Positions 1-8,708 are shown, numbered from the stretch's first letter. The stretch is DNA of 64,000 nt from an uncultured Dokdonia sp. (GCA_947503305.1 CANNDF010000002.1:620001-684000), one strand, 5' to 3'. Numbers and translations are program-made. The notes: generated by a model from the letters alone, not told the origin.

Positions 1-102
1 CTAATTATAGTTTAATTTTTCTATTACTGAAGCTTGTGTTTAATCTATAAATTGCAACATCCTCATTATTCCATTGTTTTTCCAGAAGCAAAAAAAGGAG
101 TT

Positions 103-246
103 ATGATTATGGTAAATAGCTATCGTGGGGAGAGTATCTATAAAGAATTATTAGAAATAACCCTACGAGATACATACACACCTTATGAATGGGGGAATTT
201 TATTCCATATAACAAAAGGACATATAAAATAAGTATGCTTCTGTAA
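103..246 (+). CDS. possible small hypothetical protein (47 aa)
   Basis: This is an open frame starting at an ATG that follows an AAAAGGAG stretch and ending at a stop at 244-246. I do not recognise the product. It is rich in Tyr and charged residues (for example YTPYEWGNF) and has no signal peptide or membrane segment. An upstream TTG at 34 would lengthen it to 70 residues, but nothing supports that start. The first 102 bases of the window show no other gene. It converges on the NADH dehydrogenase gene. It may be a chance ORF or the end of a decayed gene. Confidence 0.25.
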   Translation: MIMVNSYRGESIYKELLEITLRDTYTPYEWGNFIPYNKRTYKISMLL

Positions 247-279
247 GCCAATATAAAAGGTAGGCAGGAGTATGCTCTC

Positions 280-1587
280 TTATTCTATACTTTCTATTAT
301 AGGTGTACCTGTAGGTTTGGGTTTTTTATAAGGCCTTACGATCAGTCGTAATCCATTATTATACCTCACGTAATTCCATAGCCAGTTTACAAAAACGACT
401 ACTCGATTTCTAAAACCTACAAGAAGCATAAGATGTACAAACATCCAAACCAGCCAGGCAAAAAAACCTTGAAACTTGAATTTTTGAAGTTCGACAACAG
501 CTTTATTACGTCCTATAGTTGCCATTGTTCCTTTATCATTATAGATAAATGGTTGTATTTCTTTATTTCGGGCAAGTGCATTGAGAGCTTTAGCAAAGTA
601 GACACCTTGTTGCATGGCAACAGAAGCTAGCATAGGTAGGCCTTGTGGATATCGTTCTGATTGAATCAATCCTGCGTCTCCTATGACATACACATTTGTA
701 GTTCCTTGTGCTAGTCCATAGTCATCAGTAATAATTCGGTTACCACGACCTATCGTTGTTGCATCAATACCTTCTGGAAATTGTCCTTTGACACCTGCTG
801 CCCATATAAGGGTATCTGTCCTAAAAGTCTCCGAACCATTTGTTGTAACGAGATTGCCGGAATAGTCAGTGACAAAGGTTTCGGTCCATATATGGACTCC
901 AAGTTTTCGAAGAGCTGTAAATGCTTTTTCGGAAGATCGTTCACTCATAGGAGCAAGTACTCTAGGAGCAGCTTCTATCAAATGGATTTTCATAACGCGA
1001 AGATCTAGATCTGGGAAATCATTGGGAAGGATTTTATTTTTAAGTTCTGCAAGAGCACCTGCAAGTTCAACTCCTGTGGGTCCAGCACCTACAATCACAA
1101 AATTGGTCAGTTCTTCACGTAATTCTAAATCGGTAGTGTTTAATGCTTTTTCAAAATTACCTAAAATCTTAGATCGTAAATTAAGCGCATCTGTTAACGA
1201 CTTCATAGGAAGTGAATTTGCTGCGATATTATCATTACCAAAAAAATTATTATTTGCGCCTGTTGCAATAATAAGTTTATCATAAGATAATTCTCCGATA
1301 TCCGTATGTACAATGGAAGAAGATATATCTATACGTTGTACATCGGTAAGCCTATAAAAAGTATTCTTTTTTTTGCGTAACACTTTACGGATAGGATAAG
1401 CAATAGAGTCAGGTTCTAAACCTGCAGAGGATACTTGATATAAAAGGGGTTGAAATGTGTGATAATTATTTTTATCTAAAAGCACTAATTGATACTGACT
1501 TGTATCTAATTTTCTAGCTACTTGAAGCCCTGCAAATCCTGCCCCGATAACAACGATTCGAGGCAAATCGATAGTGGGAATATTCAT
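280..1587 (-). CDS. ndh: type II NADH dehydrogenase (NDH-2)
   Basis: Single-subunit, non-proton-pumping NADH:quinone oxidoreductase at the inner face of the cytoplasmic membrane, feeding electrons from NADH to menaquinone. The 435-residue protein has an FAD-binding GxGxxG motif at residues 15-20 (VVIGAGFAG), the family NYHTFQPLLYQV segment near 41-52, a second NADH-binding dinucleotide fold at 164-172 (VIVGAGPTG) and a late VYVIGDAG motif that contacts FAD. A hydrophobic C-terminal stretch around residues 375-408 probably anchors it to the membrane. Length and motifs are normal for the family. It is transcribed leftwards after the GH13 gene with a 68-base gap, so it could be cotranscribed or have its own promoter. 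Confidence 0.93.
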   Translation of the reverse strand: MNIPTIDLPRIVVIGAGFAGLQVARKLDTSQYQLVLLDKNNYHTFQPLLYQVSSAGLEPDSIAYPIRKVLRKKKNTFYRLTDVQRIDISSSIVHTDIGELSYDKLIIATGANNNFFGNDNIAANSLPMKSLTDALNLRSKILGNFEKALNTTDLELREELTNFVIVGAGPTGVELAGALAELKNKILPNDFPDLDLRVMKIHLIEAAPRVLAPMSERSSEKAFTALRKLGVHIWTETFVTDYSGNLVTTNGSETFRTDTLIWAAGVKGQFPEGIDATTIGRGNRIITDDYGLAQGTTNVYVIGDAGLIQSERYPQGLPMLASVAMQQGVYFAKALNALARNKEIQPFIYNDKGTMATIGRNKAVVELQKFKFQGFFAWLVWMFVHLMLLVGFRNRVVVFVNWLWNYVRYNNGLRLIVRPYKKPKPTGTPIIESIE

Positions 1588-1655
1588 TGAAAATATTTGC
1601 TATAAAGATACAAAATATCCTAGCGTATCTCTAGTTGTTTTACGATCAAAATATT

Positions 1656-3350
1656 TTAATTTTCTAATTTGTATACTACAGCTTGCCACGCACCTAACAT
1701 AAACTCTTTATAAGTCTGATCATCTAGGATAAGGTCATTAGAAATTATTTTTGTTTTACGATTGTACTGTATATGTGAGGGTAGAGAATATGTCACAGTA
1801 ACATCACTAAAATTCAACAAAATCAAGAAGCATTCACCCCCAAGAGTCCGCGTATAAGCATACACCTCTTCATGCTCTGGATGTAGACATTCATAATCAC
1901 CATAAACGAGTGCTAAGTTTGATTTTCTAACAGTTGTAATTTTTCTAAAGTAATGTAAGATAGAATACTCTTCAACTTCTTGAGAAGCCACATTAACACC
2001 AGAGGCATAATTAGGGTTTAAACGTATCCATGGTTCACCTGTTGTAAATCCTCCATGCTGACTAGCATCCCAATGCATAGGTGTTCGAGCATTTTCTCTA
2101 GCGGCATGTTTCTCACTCTCCATAAAGGCAATTAAATCTCCACCATTCTTTTTAATATTCTCATACCTATTAATGGTATTGATGTCTTTATAATCATCAA
2201 TATCAGTAAACCGAACATTAGACATCCCTATTTCATCACCTTGGTAAAAATAGGGGGTACCTCTCATGGTAAGTAAAAAAGTCTGTAATAACGTAGCACT
2301 ATTTTTCCAATAGGCGGCACTGTCATTTCCCCATCTACTTACTGCTCTTGGAAAATCATGGTTTGCCAAAAACAAGCTTCCCCAGCCCGCTTTCGCGAAA
2401 GCAGAATCCCAATCATTAAATATTTTTTTAAATTCTGAAAGCTTCCAAGGGGCTTTCCGCATCATAAAAACTTCTCCAGGTTGACGGTCTAGGGACATTA
2501 AGTCAAAATGAAAAAACATATCCATTTCCTTACGATCCTCATGAACAAAGTCTAATGCTTGATTAATACTAATTCCAGGCCCTTCACCTACAGTAAATGC
2601 ATCATATTTTGAAATAACTTCTCGGTTAAGTTCGTTGAGATACTCATGTATTTTAGGACCATTAGCATAAAAAGCGATAAACTCATGAGGTTCTTTTGCA
2701 TCGAGTTCAGGGTATGAAATATCCTTACTTATAAATGGAATGACATCCATACGGAAACCATCTACTCCCTTTTGAAACCAAAAATGCATCATATCATAGA
2801 TTTCTCTACGTACTTCTGGATTTTCCCATTTCAAATCGGGTTGTTTTACAGCAAAATAATGGAGGTAATAAGCATCTGTTTGAGCGTCGTATTTCCATGC
2901 ATTTTCGTCTACATCAAAATAACTCCATCGCTTAGGAGGAATTCCTTTTTCTGCAGGCCACCAATGGAAGTAATCCCTATAAGGATTATCACGACTTTTA
3001 CGAGATTCTTGAAACCATTGATGCTCATCACTACAATGATTTACAACAAGATCCATAACCAGACGTAATCCACGTGCTTTCATCTCAGTAAGCAGGAGAT
3101 TAAAATCTTCCATAGTTCCAAACTCTGTCATGATTTTACGATAATCTCGTATATCATACCCATTATCATCATTTGGAGAGTCATACACAGGATTGAGCCA
3201 TATAATGGTCACTCCTAAACTCGCGATATAGTCAAGCTTTTCAATAATCCCTTGTAAATCACCTACACCACTGCCCGTAGTATCTTTATAACTTCTTGGG
3301 TAGATTTGATATACAATACCTTCTTTCCACCAAGTTTGCTCACTAATCAT
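1656..3350 (-). CDS. GH13 alpha-glucosidase / oligo-1,6-glucosidase
   Basis: Glycoside hydrolase family 13 enzyme releasing glucose from short alpha-glucans such as maltose or isomaltose. It has no signal peptide, so it is probably cytoplasmic. All GH13 signatures are present in 564 residues: DLVVNH at 100-105, GFRMD with the nucleophile Asp202, VGEGP with the acid/base Glu256, and ANHD with the transition-state Asp332. The VVNH and MDVI forms fit the oligo-1,6-glucosidase/alpha-glucosidase group better than alpha-amylase. There is no maltose transporter or regulator next to it. A copy of the GCTTTCGCGAAAGC palindrome lies inside the gene and is read as AFAKA at residues 317-321, just before the ANHD motif. 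Exact linkage specificity cannot be read from sequence. Confidence 0.9.
   Translation of the reverse strand: MISEQTWWKEGIVYQIYPRSYKDTTGSGVGDLQGIIEKLDYIASLGVTIIWLNPVYDSPNDDNGYDIRDYRKIMTEFGTMEDFNLLLTEMKARGLRLVMDLVVNHCSDEHQWFQESRKSRDNPYRDYFHWWPAEKGIPPKRWSYFDVDENAWKYDAQTDAYYLHYFAVKQPDLKWENPEVRREIYDMMHFWFQKGVDGFRMDVIPFISKDISYPELDAKEPHEFIAFYANGPKIHEYLNELNREVISKYDAFTVGEGPGISINQALDFVHEDRKEMDMFFHFDLMSLDRQPGEVFMMRKAPWKLSEFKKIFNDWDSAFAKAGWGSLFLANHDFPRAVSRWGNDSAAYWKNSATLLQTFLLTMRGTPYFYQGDEIGMSNVRFTDIDDYKDINTINRYENIKKNGGDLIAFMESEKHAARENARTPMHWDASQHGGFTTGEPWIRLNPNYASGVNVASQEVEEYSILHYFRKITTVRKSNLALVYGDYECLHPEHEEVYAYTRTLGGECFLILLNFSDVTVTYSLPSHIQYNRKTKIISNDLILDDQTYKEFMLGAWQAVVYKLEN
2389..2402. repeat. palindromic repeat copy 1 (GCTTTCGCGAAAGC)
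   Basis: Perfect 14-base palindrome, flanked by C and A. It is inside the GH13 glucosidase gene and is translated as AFAKA. Confidence 0.9.
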
Positions 3351-3435
3351 AGCTTTTTTTTTGAGACACGAATTTATAAAAAAGTTGGGGAGTTAATGGG
3401 TAAGGGATTTTAAGAAATTTAAAGTTTTTTGACAT

Positions 3436-3457
3436 GCTTTTACAAAAGCATATGCTT
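3436..3457. repeat. two overlapping intergenic dyads
   Basis: GCTTTTACAAAAGC at 3436-3449 overlaps AAGCATATGCTT at 3446-3457 in the gap between the divergent GH13 and pyrR genes. The first dyad keeps the outer arms of the GCTTTCGCGAAAGC repeat but differs at three inner positions. It could be a decayed copy or an operator. Function is unknown. Confidence 0.35.
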
Positions 3458-3513
3458 CTAGATGGCCTATAGAACTGTAATAGATAAGATATATATGCTA
3501 AATCAAAAATAAC

Positions 3514-3521
3514 TATCTTTG
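3514..3521 (+). promoter_or_regulatory. candidate -7 element of pyrR operon
   Basis: TATCTTTG matches the Bacteroidetes -7 consensus TAnnTTTG. It would place the transcript start near 3526-3528. That is about 20 bases before the ATG at 3548 and too close to the alternative start at 3533. I see no well-spaced TTG -33 element, so the call rests on the -7 match and its position. Confidence 0.5.
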
Positions 3522-3547
3522 CTCTCCGAACATTGTTTGGAAACCCT

Positions 3548-4087
3548 ATGAGTCAAAAAGTATTACTTAATGCTGTCGAGGTAAATATTATCCTCAATCG
3601 ATTGGCTTGTCAACTTATTGAAAATCATGAAGATTTTATAGATACAGTTTTAATCGGAATACAACCCCGAGGAACATTTCTTGCTGAACGTCTCAAAAAA
3701 TTACTTGTTGAAGAATATAATATAGAAGCAGTAAAGTTGGGTTATTTGGATATTACATTTTACCGTGATGATTTTCGTAGGAATGAAAAAATACTTGAAG
3801 CCAATACCACTCAAATAGACTTTGTTGTAGAAAATAAAAAAGTAGTCTTTATAGACGATGTTTTATATACAGGGCGTAGTATCAATGCAGCACTTACTGC
3901 AATTCAAAGTTTTGGAAGACCTCTGGAAATTGAATTGCTATGCTTAATTGATAGACGTTTTAGAAGGCATTTACCCATACAACCTAATTATAGAGGACGT
4001 CAAGTAGATGCTATTAATGAAGAGAAAGTAAAAGTAAGTTGGGTAGAAAATGATGGCGAAGACAGTGTTTTTGTTGTAAATACGTAA
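3548..4087 (+). CDS. pyrR: PyrR-type uracil phosphoribosyltransferase / pyrimidine regulator
   Basis: PyrR family protein (179 aa from this start). Family members make UMP from uracil and PRPP and, in Gram-positives, bind pyr mRNA to control attenuation. The PRPP-binding loop VFIDDVLYTGRS is at about residues 100-111, and an RxDDFRR segment lies upstream. I prefer the ATG at 3548 over one at 3533 because the likely -7 element at 3514-3521 leaves almost no leader for the earlier start. The gene is six bases upstream of pyrB, which ties it to pyrimidine synthesis. The short leader has no room for a PyrR-dependent attenuator, so the regulatory role may be absent or exerted elsewhere. Confidence 0.88.
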   Translation: MSQKVLLNAVEVNIILNRLACQLIENHEDFIDTVLIGIQPRGTFLAERLKKLLVEEYNIEAVKLGYLDITFYRDDFRRNEKILEANTTQIDFVVENKKVVFIDDVLYTGRSINAALTAIQSFGRPLEIELLCLIDRRFRRHLPIQPNYRGRQVDAINEEKVKVSWVENDGEDSVFVVNT

Positions 4088-4093
4088 GAGCGA

Positions 4094-5023
4094 ATGAGCG
4101 AGTTAAGTGTCAACCATTTATTAGGCATAAAATATATCACAAAAGAGGATATTGATCTCATCTTTAAAACAGCAGATCATTTTAAAGAAGTGATTAACAG
4201 ACCTATTAAAAAAGTACCTTCTTTACGTGATATTACTATTGCAAACCTCTTTTTTGAAAATAGTACACGAACTAAACTTTCTTTTGAACTTGCAGAAAAG
4301 CGGTTAAGTGCCGATGTCATTAATTTTTCGGCGGCAGCTTCTTCTGTAAAAAAAGGAGAAACCCTTATAGATACTGTAAACAATATCCTATCTATGAAAG
4401 TAGATATGGTTGTAATGCGTCACCCCAATCCTGGTGCGGGTATTTTTCTGTCAAAACATATAGATGCGTGTATTATAAATGCAGGTGATGGAGCTCATGA
4501 ACACCCTACGCAAGCATTGCTGGATAGTTTTTCTATACGGGAACGATTAGGTGAAGTCGCTGGGAAAAAAGTAGTTATTGTAGGTGATATTTTACATAGT
4601 AGAGTTGCACTCTCAAATATTTATGCACTAAAATTACTAGGCGCCACTGTAAAAGTATGTGGGCCCAAAACGCTTATTCCAAAGCATATAGAAAGCTTAG
4701 GAGTAGAGGTAGAGCTAGATATACGTAAAGCACTTCAATGGTGTGATGTGGCCAATATGTTACGTGTTCAAAATGAACGTATGGATATTAGTTATTTTCC
4801 ATCCACTAGAGAATATACACAACAATATGGTGTCAATAAAGATATATTACAATCTCTTGATAAAGAGATTGTAATCATGCACCCAGGGCCTATTAATAGA
4901 GGTGTAGAGATTACAAGTGATGTAGCAGATTCTGGACAAGCTATTATTTTAGATCAGGTACAGAATGGTGTCGCTATACGAATGGCAGTGATCTATCTAC
5001 TAGCTTCAAAAATAAAACAGTGA
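4094..5023 (+). CDS. pyrB: aspartate carbamoyltransferase catalytic subunit
   Basis: Condenses carbamoyl phosphate and aspartate to N-carbamoyl-aspartate, the committed step of pyrimidine synthesis in the cytoplasm. At 309 residues it has the usual catalytic-chain length. The carbamoyl-phosphate loop STRTKLSFE starts at residue 57, HPNPGAG follows near 110, HEHPTQALLD is at 135-144, and HPGPINRG lies near the C-terminus. It starts six bases after pyrR and its TGA stop overlaps the next ATG by one base. No pyrI regulatory subunit is adjacent, so allosteric control of the E. coli type is not evident here. Confidence 0.95.
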   Translation: MSELSVNHLLGIKYITKEDIDLIFKTADHFKEVINRPIKKVPSLRDITIANLFFENSTRTKLSFELAEKRLSADVINFSAAASSVKKGETLIDTVNNILSMKVDMVVMRHPNPGAGIFLSKHIDACIINAGDGAHEHPTQALLDSFSIRERLGEVAGKKVVIVGDILHSRVALSNIYALKLLGATVKVCGPKTLIPKHIESLGVEVELDIRKALQWCDVANMLRVQNERMDISYFPSTREYTQQYGVNKDILQSLDKEIVIMHPGPINRGVEITSDVADSGQAIILDQVQNGVAIRMAVIYLLASKIKQ

Positions 5024-5358
5024 TGAAAATTACTCAAACAGATAGTTATACAGTTCTTACAGACGAATATGATGATGTTCTGAATTTTGCCTCCTATTTA
5101 TCACATATCATTCCTAAAAAATATAAAGAACATCATTTAGTCATTGATTTATTAAAATATGAGGCATTAGCATTAGATGAGCTTATAGCGTTTATACATA
5201 TTTCTAATGATCAACGTAGTAATAATAAATCGTTTGTATTTGTAAATACGGGAATAGATTACGATGTAATTCCAGAAGAAATGATCGTTGTTCCTACAGT
5301 ACAAGAAGCAGAAGATATTATTCAAATGGAAGAGATCGAGCGAGATCTTGGATTTTAA
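5023..5358 (+). CDS. unknown small protein, STAS-like, between pyrB and rnz
   Basis: This 111-residue soluble protein starts at an ATG sharing its first base with the pyrB stop (TGATG). A GTG one codon earlier is possible but less likely. It has no signal peptide or membrane segment. The alternation of short hydrophobic strands (LVIDLL, SFVFVNTG, MIVVPT) with helices and the acidic C-terminus (EAEDIIQMEEIERD) resembles STAS/anti-sigma-antagonist folds, but I see no diagnostic phosphorylatable Ser motif. It is translationally linked to pyrB and lies four bases before RNase Z, which points to coexpression but not to a defined role. Confidence 0.75.
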   Translation: MKITQTDSYTVLTDEYDDVLNFASYLSHIIPKKYKEHHLVIDLLKYEALALDELIAFIHISNDQRSNNKSFVFVNTGIDYDVIPEEMIVVPTVQEAEDIIQMEEIERDLGF

Positions 5359-5362
5359 GCTC

Positions 5363-6280
5363 ATGAGCACACAACTTTCTATATCTATTTTAGGCTGTTA
5401 TGCTGCTGCTCCTGGAAGTTTTAAAAACCCTACATCACAAGTATTAAATATACGCAATCATTTATTCCTTATAGATTGTGGTGAAGGTACACAAGTCGCC
5501 TTACGAAAGAATAAAATAAAATTTTCTCGTATTAAACATATTTTTATTTCCCATTTGCATGGCGATCATTTTTTTGGATTAATGGGAGTAATTACGACCT
5601 TCAGTTTATTAAAACGTAAAGCTCCACTTACGATCTATGGACCTAAGGGTATTAAAGAGATCTGTTTGGTACAGCTTAAATTGTCTGAAGGTTTTACGAG
5701 TTACCCATTACACTTTTGTGAAATCGAAACCAAAACCCCTACCATCGTTTATGAAGATGATAAGGTAGTAGTAACCACGATTCCTTTAAAGCATCGCATT
5801 TATGCAAATGGATACTATTTTGAAGAAAAAGTAGGAGAACGCAAATTAGATATTAATGCAGTTTTAAACTTAGATATTGATAAAGCGTATTATAGTAAAA
5901 TCAAACAAGGAGGAGATATTGTATTAGATAATGGGACAGTTATTGCAAATAGCAAACTTACATTTGATCCTAATCCTTCAAAAAGCTATGCCTACTGTAG
6001 TGATACAGCATATAAACCAGCTATTGCCGAGCAAGTTAAAAATGCCACTGTATTATACCATGAAGCTACTTTTTTAGAAAGTCATGCTCATTTATGCAAA
6101 CCCACGGGGCATAGTACTGCAAAACAAGCAGCTAGTATCGCAAAACAAGCTGGTGTAGAAACCCTCATTTTAGGGCATTACTCTACAAGGTATAATGGTC
6201 TAGAAGAATTTAAAGAAGAAGCAGAAACCATATTTCCAAATGTGCATCTGGCAGATGATGGGAAAGTATTTACGTTTTAA
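5363..6280 (+). CDS. rnz: ribonuclease Z (tRNA 3' processing)
   Basis: Metallo-beta-lactamase-fold endonuclease that removes 3' trailers from pre-tRNA in the cytoplasm. From the ATG at 5363 the protein has 305 residues, the normal short RNase Z length. The first metal motif HLHGDH is at 64-69, with YCSDTAY and later His residues (HSTAKQ, LILGHYS) completing the zinc site. A longer frame from 5288 overlaps the upstream gene and adds residues without family similarity, so I reject that start. It lies four bases after the STAS-like gene and nine before the next gene, in the pyrR-pyrB run. Confidence 0.92.
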   Translation: MSTQLSISILGCYAAAPGSFKNPTSQVLNIRNHLFLIDCGEGTQVALRKNKIKFSRIKHIFISHLHGDHFFGLMGVITTFSLLKRKAPLTIYGPKGIKEICLVQLKLSEGFTSYPLHFCEIETKTPTIVYEDDKVVVTTIPLKHRIYANGYYFEEKVGERKLDINAVLNLDIDKAYYSKIKQGGDIVLDNGTVIANSKLTFDPNPSKSYAYCSDTAYKPAIAEQVKNATVLYHEATFLESHAHLCKPTGHSTAKQAASIAKQAGVETLILGHYSTRYNGLEEFKEEAETIFPNVHLADDGKVFTF

Positions 6281-6289
6281 AAAGATCTC

Positions 6290-6694
6290 ATGGAAGAAAA
6301 GAAAAGAATTTCCAAAGCAACCGCTGCTCAACTACAAGAGCATTTTGATCAATTAATACCACGCAATCTTTTTTTAGTAAAAGAAGATACTTATCCTGAT
6401 CGTGTGTACCGTATTGCAGGATCTACTGCGGTTAAAAACAATATTACTATTGCCTTTAAAATCACAGAAGACAATGGATATGTTTGTGAATATTTCCTTG
6501 ACGCCGATAGCTATACAGAACACAGACGCTATTTTTTTGCTACCGATGAGGTAGAATTGCTCGAGAATTATGAAGCATTATATGATGATGAAGAGATGTC
6601 ATATGAAGAACATATGCGCGTGGTAAAGCATAATAAATCTATCCGTGATCTTCTTATTCAAAAGGGGTTTGTAAAAGGAAAGAAGAAAAAGTAA
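6290..6694 (+). CDS. conserved-looking hypothetical protein (134 aa)
   Basis: Unrecognised soluble protein encoded nine bases after rnz, probably in the same transcript. The N-terminal half has a helical KATAAQLQEHFDQL segment, the middle alternates beta-like stretches (ITIAFKI, YVCEYFLD), residues near 100 are very acidic (YDDEEMSYEEH) and the C-terminus is a Lys tail (GKKKK). No catalytic motif, signal peptide or membrane segment is visible. The charge pattern would suit a nucleic-acid or ribosome partner, but that is only a guess from position beside RNase Z. Confidence 0.7.
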   Translation: MEEKKRISKATAAQLQEHFDQLIPRNLFLVKEDTYPDRVYRIAGSTAVKNNITIAFKITEDNGYVCEYFLDADSYTEHRRYFFATDEVELLENYEALYDDEEMSYEEHMRVVKHNKSIRDLLIQKGFVKGKKKK

Positions 6695-6706
6695 TGGCGA
6701 GTTTTT

Positions 6707-6720
6707 GCTTTCGCGAAAGC
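6707..6720. repeat. palindromic repeat copy 2 (GCTTTCGCGAAAGC)
   Basis: Perfect copy flanked by T and A, in the 53-base gap between two convergent genes. There is no T-run directly after it, so it is not a standard intrinsic terminator, although it could fold into a hairpin in RNA. Confidence 0.9.
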
Positions 6721-6747
6721 ATACAAAAAAATAGAGATCACCTCGCT

Positions 6748-8325
6748 TTAAACGATAGGTCCCAGAATAGTATCTAGTCCACAACGTTCTATAAATTTAC
6801 TTGAAAATATAGGTGCTACATTGTTAGATAATAGTGTATTACGTGCATCTATCCATGCATTTACCTTAGAAGTTCCATACATGTTTTTAATGCGTGTCTT
6901 ATTTAAATTAAAATTGATTTTACCCCAGTGTAATGTATAAGGAATCTGTAAAGCCTCAAGTTTATTCCATACAGCTTCATAAAAATCACGAGCCGCATTA
7001 CTATCTACACCATCCATTTCTAAGACACATGTATGTGTAAATTTTGTAAAACCTAAAGTCGCTTTTGTCCCTTTTACATACCGTAAGGAAAGGCCTCCCG
7101 GAAAGGCAATTTGTTGGTTTACTTTCATAATTTCTTCTACTACTCTTGCGGCATCTTTGATATCGATTCCTATAGCTGCACTAGCCACTTTTCCTCTAAA
7201 TTTTGTGTAGTTAAAAAGTTCTTTTATAGTTCCAGTTTGTGGGGGTTGGGGTGCAAAGGCAAGTCCAAACATGGTATTGACCATCGGTGGAATAAGTAAT
7301 TGAGAAATACTCCCTATGGTGTCTAATACGGTAGACATAATTCCTAAAAGATCATCTCCATAGGTGAATGTATTATCTCTTTGTACAGGCGTATAGGGAA
7401 GTTGATATGGTTTCTTATACATATACTTTAAAAATGCCCCTTTTTGAGAGTTGTTTTCCTCAAACTTATGGAGGTTAAAGAGTACTTCAAAGTGATATAG
7501 CTCTTTTCCTAGGCCACCACCAGGTAGCTGCAAATCTGTAAAATCTAATGCCGTCATTGCTTTTTTGAGCGCATCGTTGTAGGCTACATCTCCTATTCTG
7601 TGCTCTTCTAATAAGAAGGCAGGTTCTGTTTCTATCATTACGCCATGAATAAAACCAAAACTCCCAAAACTTACTAATGCAGCTTCAAATATAGCATCGT
7701 CCTTAATCATCTTTGCATCTAACCATGTTACAAAATCTGGAGTTGCAACAGGGTATGAAGCTCTCTCTATCCATATATGTTCATTAGGTCCTGTAATGAT
7801 ATGTAACCCTACTACAAAGTCTTGAATGGCTCCTACTTGAAAAGCAGCACCATGGGTACCTGTAGATAAAGCACCAGCTATCGTTTGTCCATTACTGGCT
7901 CCGGAAGCTTTTATAGATCGCGGTGGGTTTTTGGCAGCGAGTCTATTATTAAGTTCATAAATAATAGTACCACATTGAACAAAGTAAAGATCTTGAGGGG
8001 TTTTGGGGTATTGAGGCGAAACATATTTTTGTGTAAGCGGGAATGAAAAGTTTAATGCTGCGGTATCTATAAGTCCCCCTTCGGTTACCGATACTTTTGT
8101 AAATGACCAACCACTACCCATAGCACGTATTTTGGTATTTGTGTCCAAGGCATTTTGGATAAGCCACTGGAAATTTTTTGTCGTTTTTAAATAACGCTCA
8201 CGACGATTTACAGCAGGAGGATTGCGAAGTTTGAACGAAGTATCTTTTACGAGATCGTGTGTAAAATTTTCATGCTTATTTGTCCATTGTTCAATCGGTA
8301 ATTTTTGGAGTCCTTCGGGTATCAT
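6748..8325 (-). CDS. FAD-dependent oxidase, aldonolactone oxidase-like (VAO fold)
   Basis: A 525-residue flavoprotein of the vanillyl-alcohol-oxidase fold, nearest by eye to sugar-lactone oxidases (L-gulono- or D-arabinono-lactone oxidase, alditol oxidase). The FAD domain shows IRAMGSGWSF near residues 67-75 and the pyrophosphate loop with STGTHG near 154-159. The C-terminal LHWGKINFN matches the HWxK substrate-site motif of aldonolactone oxidases. The His that carries covalent FAD in many relatives (G-x-x-H-S) is Trp here, so the flavin is probably bound non-covalently. No signal peptide. It is the second gene of a minus-strand pair with the lipoprotein at 8337, eleven bases upstream. The true substrate is unknown. 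Confidence 0.75.
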   Translation of the reverse strand: MIPEGLQKLPIEQWTNKHENFTHDLVKDTSFKLRNPPAVNRRERYLKTTKNFQWLIQNALDTNTKIRAMGSGWSFTKVSVTEGGLIDTAALNFSFPLTQKYVSPQYPKTPQDLYFVQCGTIIYELNNRLAAKNPPRSIKASGASNGQTIAGALSTGTHGAAFQVGAIQDFVVGLHIITGPNEHIWIERASYPVATPDFVTWLDAKMIKDDAIFEAALVSFGSFGFIHGVMIETEPAFLLEEHRIGDVAYNDALKKAMTALDFTDLQLPGGGLGKELYHFEVLFNLHKFEENNSQKGAFLKYMYKKPYQLPYTPVQRDNTFTYGDDLLGIMSTVLDTIGSISQLLIPPMVNTMFGLAFAPQPPQTGTIKELFNYTKFRGKVASAAIGIDIKDAARVVEEIMKVNQQIAFPGGLSLRYVKGTKATLGFTKFTHTCVLEMDGVDSNAARDFYEAVWNKLEALQIPYTLHWGKINFNLNKTRIKNMYGTSKVNAWIDARNTLLSNNVAPIFSSKFIERCGLDTILGPIV

Positions 8326-8336
8326 ATCATAAAAAT

Positions 8337-8708
8337 TTAATCATCAAGACCGCCATCCCCATTTTGAGGTCGCGCACATCCATAAGAAACCGTTCTATGA
8401 TTTACGGTACCTACAGTAACTAGGCTCAATAAAAAATCCCCTAGTGATGTTTTTGTTTCTACCCAGCTCATGGCTTGATCGGCACATGGACATATAGTTC
8501 CGGTTACTTCTGGGTTTGCGTCAACACGTTTTTGTTTAAGTCCCCAAAAATAACTCCAACTGCTTTTGGTCTGGCACTCTATATTTTCGGCAGTATCCTG
8601 ATAGGGACTCGCTTCTACGCGAGTACTTACACATGAAGAAATCATATAAGATATTATAAGGCCTAGGAGTATCTGAACGGGGCGTCTGGCATGTTGTGTA
8701 CGATTCAT
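8337..8708 (-). CDS. Bor-like lipoprotein
   Basis: Putative lipoprotein of 123 residues. I chose the second Met (MNRTQHARR) because it gives a proper signal peptide: positive start, hydrophobic LLGLIISYM, then lipobox ISSC. The mature part carries an SYFWGLKQK segment, a CPC pair, LGDFLLSLVTVGTV and a final VSYGCA. This order resembles the lambda Bor / Iss family (FFxxGlgQ, C, hydrophobic helix, R-V-x-Y-C), small outer-membrane lipoproteins linked to serum resistance in enterobacteria. The link is by eye and weak at residue level. It is followed by the FAD oxidase gene. Confidence 0.6.
   Translation of the reverse strand: MNRTQHARRPVQILLGLIISYMISSCVSTRVEASPYQDTAENIECQTKSSWSYFWGLKQKRVDANPEVTGTICPCADQAMSWVETKTSLGDFLLSLVTVGTVNHRTVSYGCARPQNGDGGLDD

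Noticed and set aside
869-1285. 138-residue ORF antisense to ndh
   Set aside because: It lies wholly opposite a well-supported gene with all its motifs, has no family features, and is explained as a shadow frame.
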